Below, in pieces: positions 7,401 through 13,051 of a stretch of 18,631 nt of DNA. Each line of letters opens with the position of its first letter. Position 1 is the first letter of the stretch. The stretch covers positions 1 to 18,631 of the forward strand of contig JAITSG010000033.1 in the NCBI GenBank assembly GCA_031288035.1, written 5' to 3'. Under the pieces are notes generated by a model that saw only the letters and a program-made list of their open reading frames with translations, had not been told where the DNA came from and did no database searches. This DNA comes from Rickettsiales bacterium. GTDB taxonomy: Bacteria > Pseudomonadota > Alphaproteobacteria > Rs-D84 > CACZYB01. The position numbers and the translations under genes were made by a program.

Positions 7401-8690
7401 GCGACAAGGCTCGGGATATTCAAAAAGCGCGGCGCGGTCGCGGGCACGAGGGGCGCCCTCCTGGAAGCCGGGATGGAAAGCCGGGACATAACGCTCGATT
7501 TCGCCCGCGCTGGCTCGGCCGCGAAATTCATCAACTCCTATATCCCTTTCTTCAACGCCGGGATACAGGGCACGGCGCAGTTCGCCAGGGCCATCAGGAC
7601 GCGCCCGGCGGCGACGGCCTTGACCATAGCCGGGGCGATTGTGGTGCCGTCCATATACAACGCCGTGGCCAATTACGGCGACAAGGACATAGAGGAGGTG
7701 CCCCAGGCACAGAAGAACACCATGTGGGTGTTCAAGGCCGGGGACGTGATATACAGGCTGCCCAAGCCCCAGCAATACGGGTTTATAGGGACAATCGTCG
7801 AAAGGATGACCACCGCGGCCCTGGACGGCATGTCCGGCAGGGACAGGGACGGCCTTTTCGACGGATTATTCAAAGCCGCGATGAACGAGTTCCAGATAAA
7901 TTTCGTTCCGCAGATGGCAGTCCCATTCGTCGAGAGATACGCGAACAAGACGCTTTTCAACGACCGCCCGATAATACCCTACGACCGGGAGGACGCCCTG
8001 CCGGAATACCAGTACACGACCTCCACGAACGAGCTTACCAAGGCGATAAGCGCCAAGATAGCGGACTGGGTCGAGAGGGAGGACGGCACCGGAAGGGGCG
8101 CCACTTTCTCCCCGGCAGTAGCCGAAAACTTCGTCAGGGAGTGGACGGGTGCCCTGGGGCAGTATATGCTCGACCTCGCGGACTACGCCGCCAGGAAGGC
8201 CGGAATAGTCGACGATCCGGTAAAGCCCGAGAAGGGAATAGAGGACAGGCCGTTCGTACGGGCGTTCATGATACGCCATCCGTCCAGGAGCGCGGAGTCG
8301 CTCAGCAAATTCTACGAACACTCGAAAGAGCTGGACCAATACCTGAAATCGTTCGGCATAGCCAAAAGCGAGCTGGACGCGGGCGCCATGGGCAACCTGG
8401 CCATATTCCAGGCGTACAAGGTCGTGGACGGGATAAAGCAGACCATATCAGGGGTGTCGAGGGTGATAAGGACAATCGAAAACCTGCCCGACATGTCTTC
8501 GGATGACAAGCGGGAGAACATAGACGCGCTTACCCTGAAGATGATAGACGCGGCCCGGTTCGGCCTTGAAACGATAAAGGGTATAAAGAAACAGGTCGGG
8601 GAGATCAGGAGGCGGCGGAAAGAGGAGCCCTGGCTCGCGCCCGCTCCCGCGCCCGAGCAGCGGAAAATCACCATAGGAGAATATAGATGA
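4413..8690 (+). CDS. Large polyvalent / ejection-type phage protein with candidate PBECR nuclease domain
   Basis: A 1425-aa protein of the kind podoviruses and related phages inject with DNA. Order seen: N-terminal short helical motif (GFSEGEIAAF, GFSDMEVNQYF); two Ala/Gly-rich, membrane-active-looking segments (about 125-190 and 210-275); a domain at about 350-470 resembling the phage Barnase-EndoU-ColicinE5/D-RelE-like (PBECR) nucleases, with H426 in KIIFKHG and a following strand region (HYTIVFNKG); a Pro/Thr/Ser-rich linker (about 475-560); helical LPD-like regions (about 590-800); and an LPD38-like region (about 868-1080: TLTPDFWVKNMARDML, then SYIPFFNAGIQG). The C-terminus is helical and charged. 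An in-frame TAA at 4401 leaves 4413 as the start, with only a weak GGGA ribosome site. Its end overlaps the fibre gene by ATGA. Nuclease activity is inferred. Confidence 0.75.
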   Translation: MNEYQTLKSAGFSEGEIAAFMRPRLIDGGFSDMEVNQYFQDQSGKRPVSVMGSEQSEDIKEIANACRAEIDAAASEGVDLDWEDALKLGWQNSVAGMVKRGKLPDEYLSDNAGSLNVFERTLSGIAGLVADTPVFLAGGKAGAAGGAAAGAAAGSVIPGVGTAAGAAGGALVGGGAGAFGFHAAARQILVDAYQRGEVATAEELWERVKSAAGAGGKAAAVGALMGPVGKAAGAVSSVAGLGAKGATLVETAAQVGTMATAGPVIAEGRMPTQQDFIDSAFMVLGLKGAKMLTQKTVNVVKNTVLPKLMKEYVKTGQVPQEIMSEVVKDPVKAANLLSKNKDIDGRQVQERWDIRREYRDVKASPTGGDAYKVLVEMRPEEMKRMLVQKGAAIRNADGDLIVEGRQLLRETGTKSNFGFTKIIFKHGIGEKDAMKLPEFIRKYAPVEDTKQQQVWRVPINEKEHYTIVFNKGKLSEPGSTPTSLLQMGDTQQPGTTPAPSVAGSVSSIAETGKNVNENYLVSMYREPNAGSIPLSAPKARGTTPAEQEINSRISFDAAPKRTPKTIFTELKNKFLTAMVDRLRPLEIAVEKSGEKPSIENDPYKLARMYEGVSGKGDHFLERATFDFKTGKNNGRSFKSIIGSVKNVDEFRSYLVARRAVELSARSIRTGVPEASAKAVVLELEGKYAAAAAEIYAYQDRVLKYAVDSGRISQETYQAIKANNKYYVPFQREMDGPGGIFAGGGRNFKSKSPVRAIEGSERPIIDPFESIIKNTYDILASVEKNEVARALADLAGKPGMEGVIEKSNVSFRGQKVSKSQLKSKGIDIDDDFLDVKTPSPINEKNQIVAYRNGAREIYKVDPAIAKIINGLGPSSMGWVERVLSLPARTLRAGATLTPDFWVKNMARDMLQAFIVSKGSFKPGLDTAKGLKSSVAKDDAYWNWKKSGGSGSSMVSVDRKNLQKQFKALNETGYSGKVWNIVRHPMELLRLGSEIGEEATRLGIFKKRGAVAGTRGALLEAGMESRDITLDFARAGSAAKFINSYIPFFNAGIQGTAQFARAIRTRPAATALTIAGAIVVPSIYNAVANYGDKDIEEVPQAQKNTMWVFKAGDVIYRLPKPQQYGFIGTIVERMTTAALDGMSGRDRDGLFDGLFKAAMNEFQINFVPQMAVPFVERYANKTLFNDRPIIPYDREDALPEYQYTTSTNELTKAISAKIADWVEREDGTGRGATFSPAVAENFVREWTGALGQYMLDLADYAARKAGIVDDPVKPEKGIEDRPFVRAFMIRHPSRSAESLSKFYEHSKELDQYLKSFGIAKSELDAGAMGNLAIFQAYKVVDGIKQTISGVSRVIRTIENLPDMSSDDKRENIDALTLKMIDAARFGLETIKGIKKQVGEIRRRRKEEPWLAPAPAPEQRKITIGEYR

Positions 8691-10075
8691 CGGAGATAAC
8701 TTCCATAGGCCCGAACAGCGGGTTTTCGCAGATAGCCACGACGGGCGGCGAAACAGTGATGGATTTCACCTTTCCGATTTTCGACGAGGATTATATCCGC
8801 GTCTCGCGGACGGACAAGGACGGGAACGAGACTATCCTTTCCCTCGGCGACGACTATACCGTGCAGGGGGTCGGGAATGAAAGCGGGGGCACCATAACGC
8901 TTGTGAATCCCGCGCTTCCGGGAGAAATATACACCATGCTCCTAAACGTCCCGGCGGAGCGTGAGACCGATTTCCAGCAGGCCGGGGACTTTTTCGCGAG
9001 GGATTTGAACCGCGAGCTGGATATCATAACGCAACGCGACCAGCAGCTGAACCGGGACAGCAAGAATGTCATACGGTTCCCGGACGCCGACCTGAACGCC
9101 CCGAATTCATCCGTTATACCGGGCAGGAAGGCGAGGAAATACAAGGTGCTGAATTTCGACGGGAACGGAAACCTCGCGGTAAACGTAGACGTCAGGAATA
9201 TAGCCGATATCGACGAGGCCGTAAAGGAATCGAAGGAAGCGGCGCAGGAAGCGACCGGAGCCGCCGCAGCAGCGGAAGCGGCCGCGGCCGTGGTGGTGCC
9301 GGCCGTGGCGGCGGAGGCTTCGACTCGTCTGTCCGCGGACACGCACCTCCAGCAGCAGATAGACAGTGCGAACGGTAAGGGCGGTGCGCTTCCTCACCAC
9401 GACTTCGGGCCGTCGGAGGACGCGACGGGCGAGGATCTGACGTTCTACGCCTCGCAATCCATATGGGGCGGGGGCGGGGAATTTACCTGGAATCCGGACA
9501 ATCCGGCGGCCTCGACGTACGTCATCGACGGGACTACTCACGCGGCGGGGGAGATATTCAATTCGACTTGGGTCCGCAACGACGCGGACAACCACCGCTT
9601 CGTGCTTACGAACACTCCGGACACGGCCCCTGCGGTGTACGACTGGGCGGACGTGGGGATCGATACTGTGGCGCAGGCGACGGATGAGCTCTCCGGGGTG
9701 GCGAAGCTCTACAACTCCGCTAGCGGGCAGAACACGGACGGCGCGCCGACGCAGAAAGCGGTAAGCGACGCCATAGACGGCGTTGTGCCGGTAATCTACG
9801 TCGACTCGGCCTCCGACGTGCAGGCGAAGCTTAACGATCCGAGCGTGCCGGTTGGGGCGGCGATAGGGGACCCGGATCCGAGCGAAGACCCGGACTTGAT
9901 GAAGACGGACGCCTCGAACCTTACGAGTGCCGGCATGGCGGCGATAATCTCGGCGTTATATACCGGGACGCGGAGTCATATTACGCCCTCGGGGACTGTC
10001 GCGAGCGGCTCGTTCGCGCGCATATACATCAACAACACCGGCAAGCCGGTGGTTCTGTCCGGCACATTAATCTAG
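8687..10075 (+). CDS. Tail fibre, T7 gp17-type N-terminus, ending at an in-frame amber codon
   Basis: A 462-aa tail fibre. Residues 1 to about 130 resemble the T7 gp17-type virion-attachment domain (FTFPIFDEDYIRV..., YTVQGVGNESGGTITL, then NRELDIITQRDQQLNRD). Residues about 180-228 form an Ala-rich trimeric coiled coil (KESKEAAQEATGAAAAAEA...). Then come a Gly/Trp-rich beta domain, the common fibre module ATDELSGVAKLYN...AVSDAID, and the start of a beta-rich tip (FARIYINNTGKPVVLSG). The TAG at 10073-10075 cuts this tip domain: the same frame stays open to 10294 and continues the domain. The gene overlaps the upstream gene by ATGA. As written the fibre lacks its receptor-binding end; see the continuation entry. 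Confidence 0.82.
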   Translation: MTEITSIGPNSGFSQIATTGGETVMDFTFPIFDEDYIRVSRTDKDGNETILSLGDDYTVQGVGNESGGTITLVNPALPGEIYTMLLNVPAERETDFQQAGDFFARDLNRELDIITQRDQQLNRDSKNVIRFPDADLNAPNSSVIPGRKARKYKVLNFDGNGNLAVNVDVRNIADIDEAVKESKEAAQEATGAAAAAEAAAAVVVPAVAAEASTRLSADTHLQQQIDSANGKGGALPHHDFGPSEDATGEDLTFYASQSIWGGGGEFTWNPDNPAASTYVIDGTTHAAGEIFNSTWVRNDADNHRFVLTNTPDTAPAVYDWADVGIDTVAQATDELSGVAKLYNSASGQNTDGAPTQKAVSDAIDGVVPVIYVDSASDVQAKLNDPSVPVGAAIGDPDPSEDPDLMKTDASNLTSAGMAAIISALYTGTRSHITPSGTVASGSFARIYINNTGKPVVLSGTLI

Positions 10076-10294
10076 ACCGGAGGGTCGGCCGGATGTACAA
10101 TCCAGTTGCGCAGGGCGGGCGAAACGGAGCAGATTTTCAAATGCCTTTGGTACTCCTCCGGTGACAATCTGTTCATTTTAGGCCAGACGGTATTGCTCCC
10201 CGGCGAGGATATTATACTGGTCAACAATACCGGCGGCTCGACGTTCGCGTTCTCGTCGGGGTCGCTGTTTATAAACAAACCGGATATAAGTTGA
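10076..10294 (+). pseudogene. In-frame continuation of the tail fibre after the amber codon
   Basis: 72 codons in the fibre frame follow TAG without interruption to a TGA at 10292-10294. The residues (CTIQLRRAGETEQIFKCLW, then GDNLFILGQTVLLPGEDIIL, NNTGGSTFAFSSGSLFIN) form alternating beta strands like the preceding part of the tip. The TGA partly overlaps the GAGGAGG ribosome site of the next gene, the tight spacing typical of this operon, whereas a gene ending at 10075 would leave an unusual 229-bp gap. No convincing independent start is seen: the TTG at 10106 has no good ribosome site. Best read as the 3' end of one 536-codon fibre gene. Confidence 0.75.
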
Positions 10295-10304
10295 GGAGGA
10301 TGAG

Positions 10305-10721
10305 ATGGCGCTGACGATAAAGACGGGCTCGGGGACGGGCGAGAAGGTTGCGGGGAATCCCGACACGACGACCCTCATGAAGACGGACGCGAGCAACGCG
10401 ACCGCGGCCGGGAAGGCGGTCATGGCGACGATACCCATGCCGTCGGATACTATCATCAGCAATATCATTCCATCCACGATCGGAACAACGCAGGTTTCCT
10501 ATACGGCGCCTGCGGCTGGATATATTTTCATATACAACCCGAGTTCTATTCCCTTATGGGCGCTCACAGAAATAGGTCTTATAATCGGGAATATAACCGG
10601 CCTGTCAATGAGGGGCTTTATTCCAGTCAGGGCAGGAAAGACCGTATCATTTGTTGTTTCCTCCGGGCAGGCTACGGGAATTGAATCCAGATTCATATAC
10701 GCAGAAGGAGCCGCGCCATGA
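10305..10721 (+). CDS. Short tail-fibre tip/adhesin-like protein
   Basis: A 138-aa protein with strong ribosome site GAGGAGG 5 nt before ATG. Residues about 18-45 (GNPDTTTLMKTDASNATAAGKA) mirror the fibre's DPDLMKTDASNLTSAG near 9896, with matching DNA (GATGAAGACGGACGC versus CATGAAGACGGACGC). The rest is a beta-sandwich-like tip: YTAPAAGYIFIYN..., then FIPVRAGKTVSFVVSSG and a C-terminal FIYAEGAAP, as in small phage fibre tips where VRAGK marks the last strands. It may be a second adhesin, a tip partner for the fibre, or an alternative tip. It ends with ATGA overlap to the next small gene. Confidence 0.68.
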   Translation: MALTIKTGSGTGEKVAGNPDTTTLMKTDASNATAAGKAVMATIPMPSDTIISNIIPSTIGTTQVSYTAPAAGYIFIYNPSSIPLWALTEIGLIIGNITGLSMRGFIPVRAGKTVSFVVSSGQATGIESRFIYAEGAAP

Positions 10722-10804
10722 CCCTGACGCTGTTCGACATAGTGGTAATGGCATTCGCGGCCGCGGTCTGTATCGTTGGCGCGCAGCTGGCAAGGGGGGA
10801 GTGA
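10718..10804 (+). CDS. 28-aa single-span membrane peptide
   Basis: A very short gene overlapping the preceding stop (ATGA) and the next start (TGATG). AAGGAG lies 9 nt before ATG. The product (MTLTLFDIVVMAFAAAVCIV...) is one transmembrane helix with a short charged end (LARGE). The two overlaps and the ribosome site are the reason to believe it. Its place at the head of the lysis block suggests a small lysis accessory or holin-regulating peptide, which is inference. Confidence 0.55.
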   Translation: MTLTLFDIVVMAFAAAVCIVGAQLARGE

Positions 10805-11019
10805 TGACCTGGGAGCAAATAATAATCTGCATAGTCGCGCCCTTGGTGGGGTGGATGGCGAACCTGCTCCTGTCCACGCGGGCGGCGCTGTTCCGGGACT
10901 ACATGCCCCGGCGGGAGATGGAGAACTACATGTCCAAGATAGACGGGGCGGTCGAGAAGATAAACGAGAAGCTCGAGATGCTGCTCGTCAAGGTGGCGAA
11001 GAGGGGAGGGGGGAGATGA
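10804..11019 (+). CDS. Small membrane protein with C-terminal amphipathic helix, lysis-block
   Basis: A 71-aa protein with start ATG in the TGATG overlap and GGGGGGAG just upstream. Residues about 4-24 (EQIIICIVAPLVGWMANLLLS) are a transmembrane helix. Residues about 30-65 (RDYMPRREMENYMSKIDGAV..., then KLEMLLVKV) form a charged coiled-coil-like helix with a basic tail (KRGGGR). It could be a holin-like or holin-partner protein; the topology is not that of XhlA, which carries its helix before the membrane span. I do not recognise a specific family. Confidence 0.6.
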   Translation: MTWEQIIICIVAPLVGWMANLLLSTRAALFRDYMPRREMENYMSKIDGAVEKINEKLEMLLVKVAKRGGGR

Positions 11020-11024
11020 AGGCG

Positions 11025-11324
11025 TCAGGTGTTTATCGGAGCGAGGGTTATGCGATATCCGAGCGCGGCCGCCACCTTTCCGAACGTATCGAGGCGCGGC
11101 GTTCCTTTCCTAAGCGAGCGGTAAAGTCCGGCGCGATCAAGGCCTGTCTTGCGGGACACCTCAAGCATTCCCTTGGCCCTTGCCGCGGTTTCGAGGCAGT
11201 GCGCAAGGGCTATAGGGTCGGGGTCGCTTACGGCTTCCTCTATCGCTGCCTCTACAAAGTACTTGATGTCCTTTTCGGTCTTAAGTTCGGCCGCTATGTC
11301 CATCGGATAAGTTCTTACAGTCAT
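11025..11324 (-). CDS. HigA/DNA-binding prophage-type antitoxin
   Basis: A 99-aa antitoxin of the addiction-module antidote family (COG3636-like), often paired with short RelE/HigB-type toxins. N-terminal about 45 residues (DIAAELKTEKDIKYFVEAAI, then DPIALAHCLETAARAKG) lead into a helix-turn-helix (MLEVSRKTGLDRAGLYRSL, about 53-72) and the typical end LDTFGKVAAALGYRITLAP. It binds the toxin and probably represses the operon. The ATG directly follows the toxin stop (TGAATG), and AAGGAGG lies 5 nt upstream inside the toxin gene. It is encoded against the direction of the phage late genes and ends 5 bp from the plus-strand gene. Confidence 0.88.
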   Translation of the reverse strand: MTVRTYPMDIAAELKTEKDIKYFVEAAIEEAVSDPDPIALAHCLETAARAKGMLEVSRKTGLDRAGLYRSLRKGTPRLDTFGKVAAALGYRITLAPINT

Positions 11325-11618
11325 TCAAACCTCCTTGGCGATTTCAACCGCCTGTCTAATATCTGCGTTTTCCGTACGTTTGTCGCCGCCGCAAAGCAGG
11401 AATATTACAACTCCTCCGCGGATGACGTAATAAAGCCTGTATCCCGGGCCGTAGTCTATCCTCATCGCCTTGACTTCGCCCTGTTCCGTTTTCCAGTCGC
11501 CGAAGTTTCCTGTTTCGGCCCTGCCAATCCTGACGCGAATTTTGGCCTTGGCCCGTTCGTCGCGAAGCGTTTCACGCCACTTCTTGAACTCTTCGGTCTG
11601 TCTGGACTCATACGTCAT
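11325..11618 (-). CDS. RelE/HigB-like toxin (Gp49 family)
   Basis: A 97-aa toxin of the RelE/ParE superfamily, Gp49/TIGR02683-like branch. Marks: RQTEEFKKWRETLRDERAKA at the N-terminus, then IRVRIGRAETGNFGD, LRIDYG-type strand (MRIDYGPGYRLYY) and IFLLCGGDKRTENADI before the C-terminal helix. Members cleave mRNA at the ribosome. The gene precedes its antitoxin, the usual order for higBA. The inferred transcript start at about 11618 coincides with the ATG, so the toxin message may be leaderless, with no ribosome site. Length fits the family. Confidence 0.88.
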   Translation of the reverse strand: MTYESRQTEEFKKWRETLRDERAKAKIRVRIGRAETGNFGDWKTEQGEVKAMRIDYGPGYRLYYVIRGGVVIFLLCGGDKRTENADIRQAVEIAKEV

Positions 11619-11624
11619 AACCCT

Positions 11625-11654
11625 ATTGTAGAGTATTATCTACACTCTGTCAAG
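11625..11654 (-). promoter_or_regulatory. Toxin-antitoxin promoter
   Basis: On the minus strand, perfect TTGACA (plus 11649-11654), 18-bp spacer, TACAAT (11625-11630). The -10 ends 6 bp before the toxin ATG. Confidence 0.8.
11627..11644. promoter_or_regulatory. Candidate antitoxin operator
   Basis: Inverted repeat TGTAGA-GTATTA-TCTACA lies inside the spacer and -10 of the toxin-antitoxin promoter, where a HigA-type dimer would block RNA polymerase. A second overlapping repeat (GAGT / ACTC) surrounds it. Confidence 0.65.
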
Positions 11655-11674
11655 CATAAAAAAGGAGGTTTGGG

Positions 11675-11863
11675 ATGAAAGAAAGCATAAGAAAATGGCT
11701 GTCCGACAGGGATGGCGATTTGTCGACGAAGCGGGTGCTGGGCCTGGCGGCTTTCGTCATAGCGGTCGTGGCCGGGTTCTGGATAGGGCACAACGAGGCG
11801 ATGCGGGCGTTCCTCTGCTTCGCGGGCGCCTCCGTGGGCATGACGGCTTTCGAAAGGAAATGA
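11675..11863 (+). CDS. Two-span small membrane protein, holin candidate
   Basis: A 62-aa protein with a strong ribosome site (AAGGAGG, 6-7 nt before ATG). Charged N-terminus (MKESIRKWLSDRDGDLSTKR), then two hydrophobic spans (VLGLAAFVIAVVAGFWIG and AFLCFAGASVGMTAF) joined by a short HNEAMR loop, and a charged end FERK. Size, topology and place just before the spanin and endolysin genes fit a class II holin that permeabilises the inner membrane. The 'DLSTKRVLGL' start is common in small phage holin-like proteins. The toxin-antitoxin pair separates it from the upstream late genes. Confidence 0.65.
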   Translation: MKESIRKWLSDRDGDLSTKRVLGLAAFVIAVVAGFWIGHNEAMRAFLCFAGASVGMTAFERK

Positions 11864-11864
11864 C

Positions 11865-12251
11865 ATGACGCTTCCGTACAGACACGCGCGGCGGCGGATG
11901 ATGAGGCGTATCTGGCTCGCCGTGGGCCTTGTGCTTTTGGCCCTCGCTTTGTTGGGGTGCACGGCGCAGAACGCGGAGCCCCGGGCCGATACGCCGATAT
12001 ACCAGGGGAGCCCGACCATAGTGGTCAACCCGGAATGCCGCGAGAACTGCGGCGGGGCCGCGATAACGACGGGCGAAGTCAAAGCCGAAGCCAGGCCCAG
12101 GGTGGAGCAGTCGGCGGCGACCGAGGCCGTGTCCAAGTCCGGCGCGTGGATAGTGTGGCTGGTCGTCCTGTGCGTGGCCCTTATCGGCGCGTGGTGGTGG
12201 TGGAAGAAGTTGAAACTTACACTTTTTGAAAGTAAAAATGAAGCGAATTGA
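11865..12251 (+). CDS. Candidate u-spanin (lipoprotein with C-terminal membrane span)
   Basis: A 128-aa protein with an N-terminal lipoprotein signal (basic MTLPYRHARRRMMRR, hydrophobic core, lipobox LALLGC with acylated C32), a polar periplasmic middle (about 33-100), and a C-terminal transmembrane helix (AWIVWLVVLCVALIGAWWWW) followed by lysines. One molecule tethered to both membranes is the defining layout of unimolecular spanins such as T1 gp11 (similar length), which fuse the inner and outer membranes at the end of lysis. It lies between the holin candidate and the endolysin. An internal ATG at 11898 would give a more typical 21-residue signal. Two further cysteines (NPECRENC) could pair. 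Confidence 0.68.
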   Translation: MTLPYRHARRRMMRRIWLAVGLVLLALALLGCTAQNAEPRADTPIYQGSPTIVVNPECRENCGGAAITTGEVKAEARPRVEQSAATEAVSKSGAWIVWLVVLCVALIGAWWWWKKLKLTLFESKNEAN

Positions 12252-12275
12252 CACTATTTGCGCTTTTGTTTGAGG

Positions 12276-12305
12276 TTGATAATGCGCCGCCATAAGGTTT
12301 ACAAT
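12276..12305 (+). promoter_or_regulatory. Possible promoter before the endolysin gene
   Basis: TTGATA (12276-12281), 18-bp spacer, TACAAT (12300-12305), 23 bp before ATG 12329. Read-through from the late operon is equally possible. Confidence 0.4.
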
Positions 12306-12328
12306 AACGGCGGGAAAGGTTGACAAAG

Positions 12329-12700
12329 ATGCAATTCGAGCTTTCGGAATTATATAAGGGCTATGCGGAGCTGGACGTGCCGGAACGCGTCCTTGCGAAC
12401 CTGAAAGACCTCCAGTGGCGCTTGAATCGGCTGAGCGAGCATTACCTGCCGGCCGTGATCGTCAATCGGGGCTACCGCGACCCGGAATATAATGCCAAGG
12501 TCGGAGGGCAGAAGACGAGCCCGCACCTTGCCGGGCAGGCCGTAGACCTGTCCGACCGCGCCGGCGTGCTCAAGGCCTGGTGCGTGGCCAACCTTGACAA
12601 GCTTCGAGAGTGCGGGCTATTTATGGAGGACCCGGCCGCGACGCCGACCTGGTGCCATTTGCAATCCCGCCCGGCGAGCAGGACGATTTTCAAGCCGTAA
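12329..12700 (+). CDS. Peptidase M15-type endolysin
   Basis: A 123-aa zinc peptidase of the M15A type (PF08291-like), cutting peptide cross-links of murein. Visible: VIVNRGYRDPEYNAKVGG, then SPHLAGQAVDL giving zinc ligands H66 and D73, and WCHLQ giving H110. Length equals a single catalytic domain, with no wall-binding domain or signal peptide, so it needs a holin to reach the wall. ATG 12329 is preferred over TTG 12320 because GGGAAAGG lies about 9 nt before it and would overlap the TTG. It follows the u-spanin candidate, completing a holin-spanin-endolysin set, and ends 15 bp from the convergent small gene. Confidence 0.85.
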   Translation: MQFELSELYKGYAELDVPERVLANLKDLQWRLNRLSEHYLPAVIVNRGYRDPEYNAKVGGQKTSPHLAGQAVDLSDRAGVLKAWCVANLDKLRECGLFMEDPAATPTWCHLQSRPASRTIFKP

Positions 12701-12715
12701 TATATTTCGTTATAA

Positions 12716-12886
12716 TTATTTGTCTTTGGGCATGGGAATTACCGAGATTTTTAAATTTTTCCGATAGTGCTTGAGGCATTCTTTAACATACGCTTTCTCG
12801 TCCCACGATAGCAGCAATTGAACCGGCACACGCTTTCTGTCGCTCGGTTTGTGTCCAGCTACTTTTCTCGCGCCAACATTAGGCAT
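12716..12886 (-). CDS. 56-aa basic protein next to attR, possible ribbon-helix-helix regulator
   Basis: A small Lys/Arg-rich protein starting MPNVGARKVAGHKPSDRKR. The segment VPVQLLLSWDEKAYVKECLKHYRKN could be one strand followed by helices, as in Arc/MetJ-type ribbon-helix-helix proteins, but I cannot confirm this. The start is set by AAGGAGG 6 nt upstream; longer in-frame starts have no such site. It has its own strong promoter and reads away from attR. Position beside the attachment site would suit an excisionase or element regulator, which is inference only. Lower GC than the late genes. Confidence 0.55.
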   Translation of the reverse strand: MPNVGARKVAGHKPSDRKRVPVQLLLSWDEKAYVKECLKHYRKNLKISVIPMPKDK

Positions 12887-12911
12887 GTTCCACCTCCTTT
12901 TAGTTAAGGCC

Positions 12912-12940
12912 ATTATACAGCGTTTTTTGTTGATTTCCAA
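12912..12940 (-). promoter_or_regulatory. Promoter of the 56-aa gene
   Basis: On the minus strand, TTGGAA (plus 12935-12940), 17-bp spacer, perfect TATAAT (12912-12917). The transcript would start about 12905, just before the AAGGAGG site. Confidence 0.7.
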
Positions 12941-12969
12941 CTCATTTTCAAGAGGAGAAGCCCCGAAAT

Positions 12970-12990
12970 CTTACACAAAATCGTGCACAA
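12970..12990. repeat. Right copies of candidate arm-type sites
   Basis: CTTACACAAA (12970-12979) is followed directly by ATCGTGCACAA (to 12990). The same words occur near attL at 2733-2756 in the opposite order but same orientation. AT-rich sequence continues to the attR core. Confidence 0.55.
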
Positions 12991-13051
12991 TCTATCCATC
13001 ATTTTTTACAATCATTTTATTTTATTGAATATTTCTCGATATGGTATAAAA

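Noticed and set aside
5847..7775. 642-aa open frame on the minus strand
   Set aside because: It lies antisense inside the well-supported polyvalent-protein gene; such long shadows arise from GC-rich codon use. It has no ribosome site or recognisable motif.
10073..10075. TAG read as a sense codon throughout the element (alternative code)
   Set aside because: Only one in-frame TAG interrupts a gene, host genes here use TAG as stop, and no suppressor tRNA is visible. Too little evidence to claim recoding; kept as an option in the finding.
11326..11672. 11-bp inverted copies of AAGGAGGTTTG around the toxin gene
   Set aside because: Each is the ribosome site of a gene start (antitoxin and holin candidate); similarity is explained by the Shine-Dalgarno consensus and not a transposon end.
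10776..11678. 300-aa plus-strand open frame
   Set aside because: It crosses the small membrane gene in another frame and runs antisense through the toxin-antitoxin pair; its sequence has no family character.
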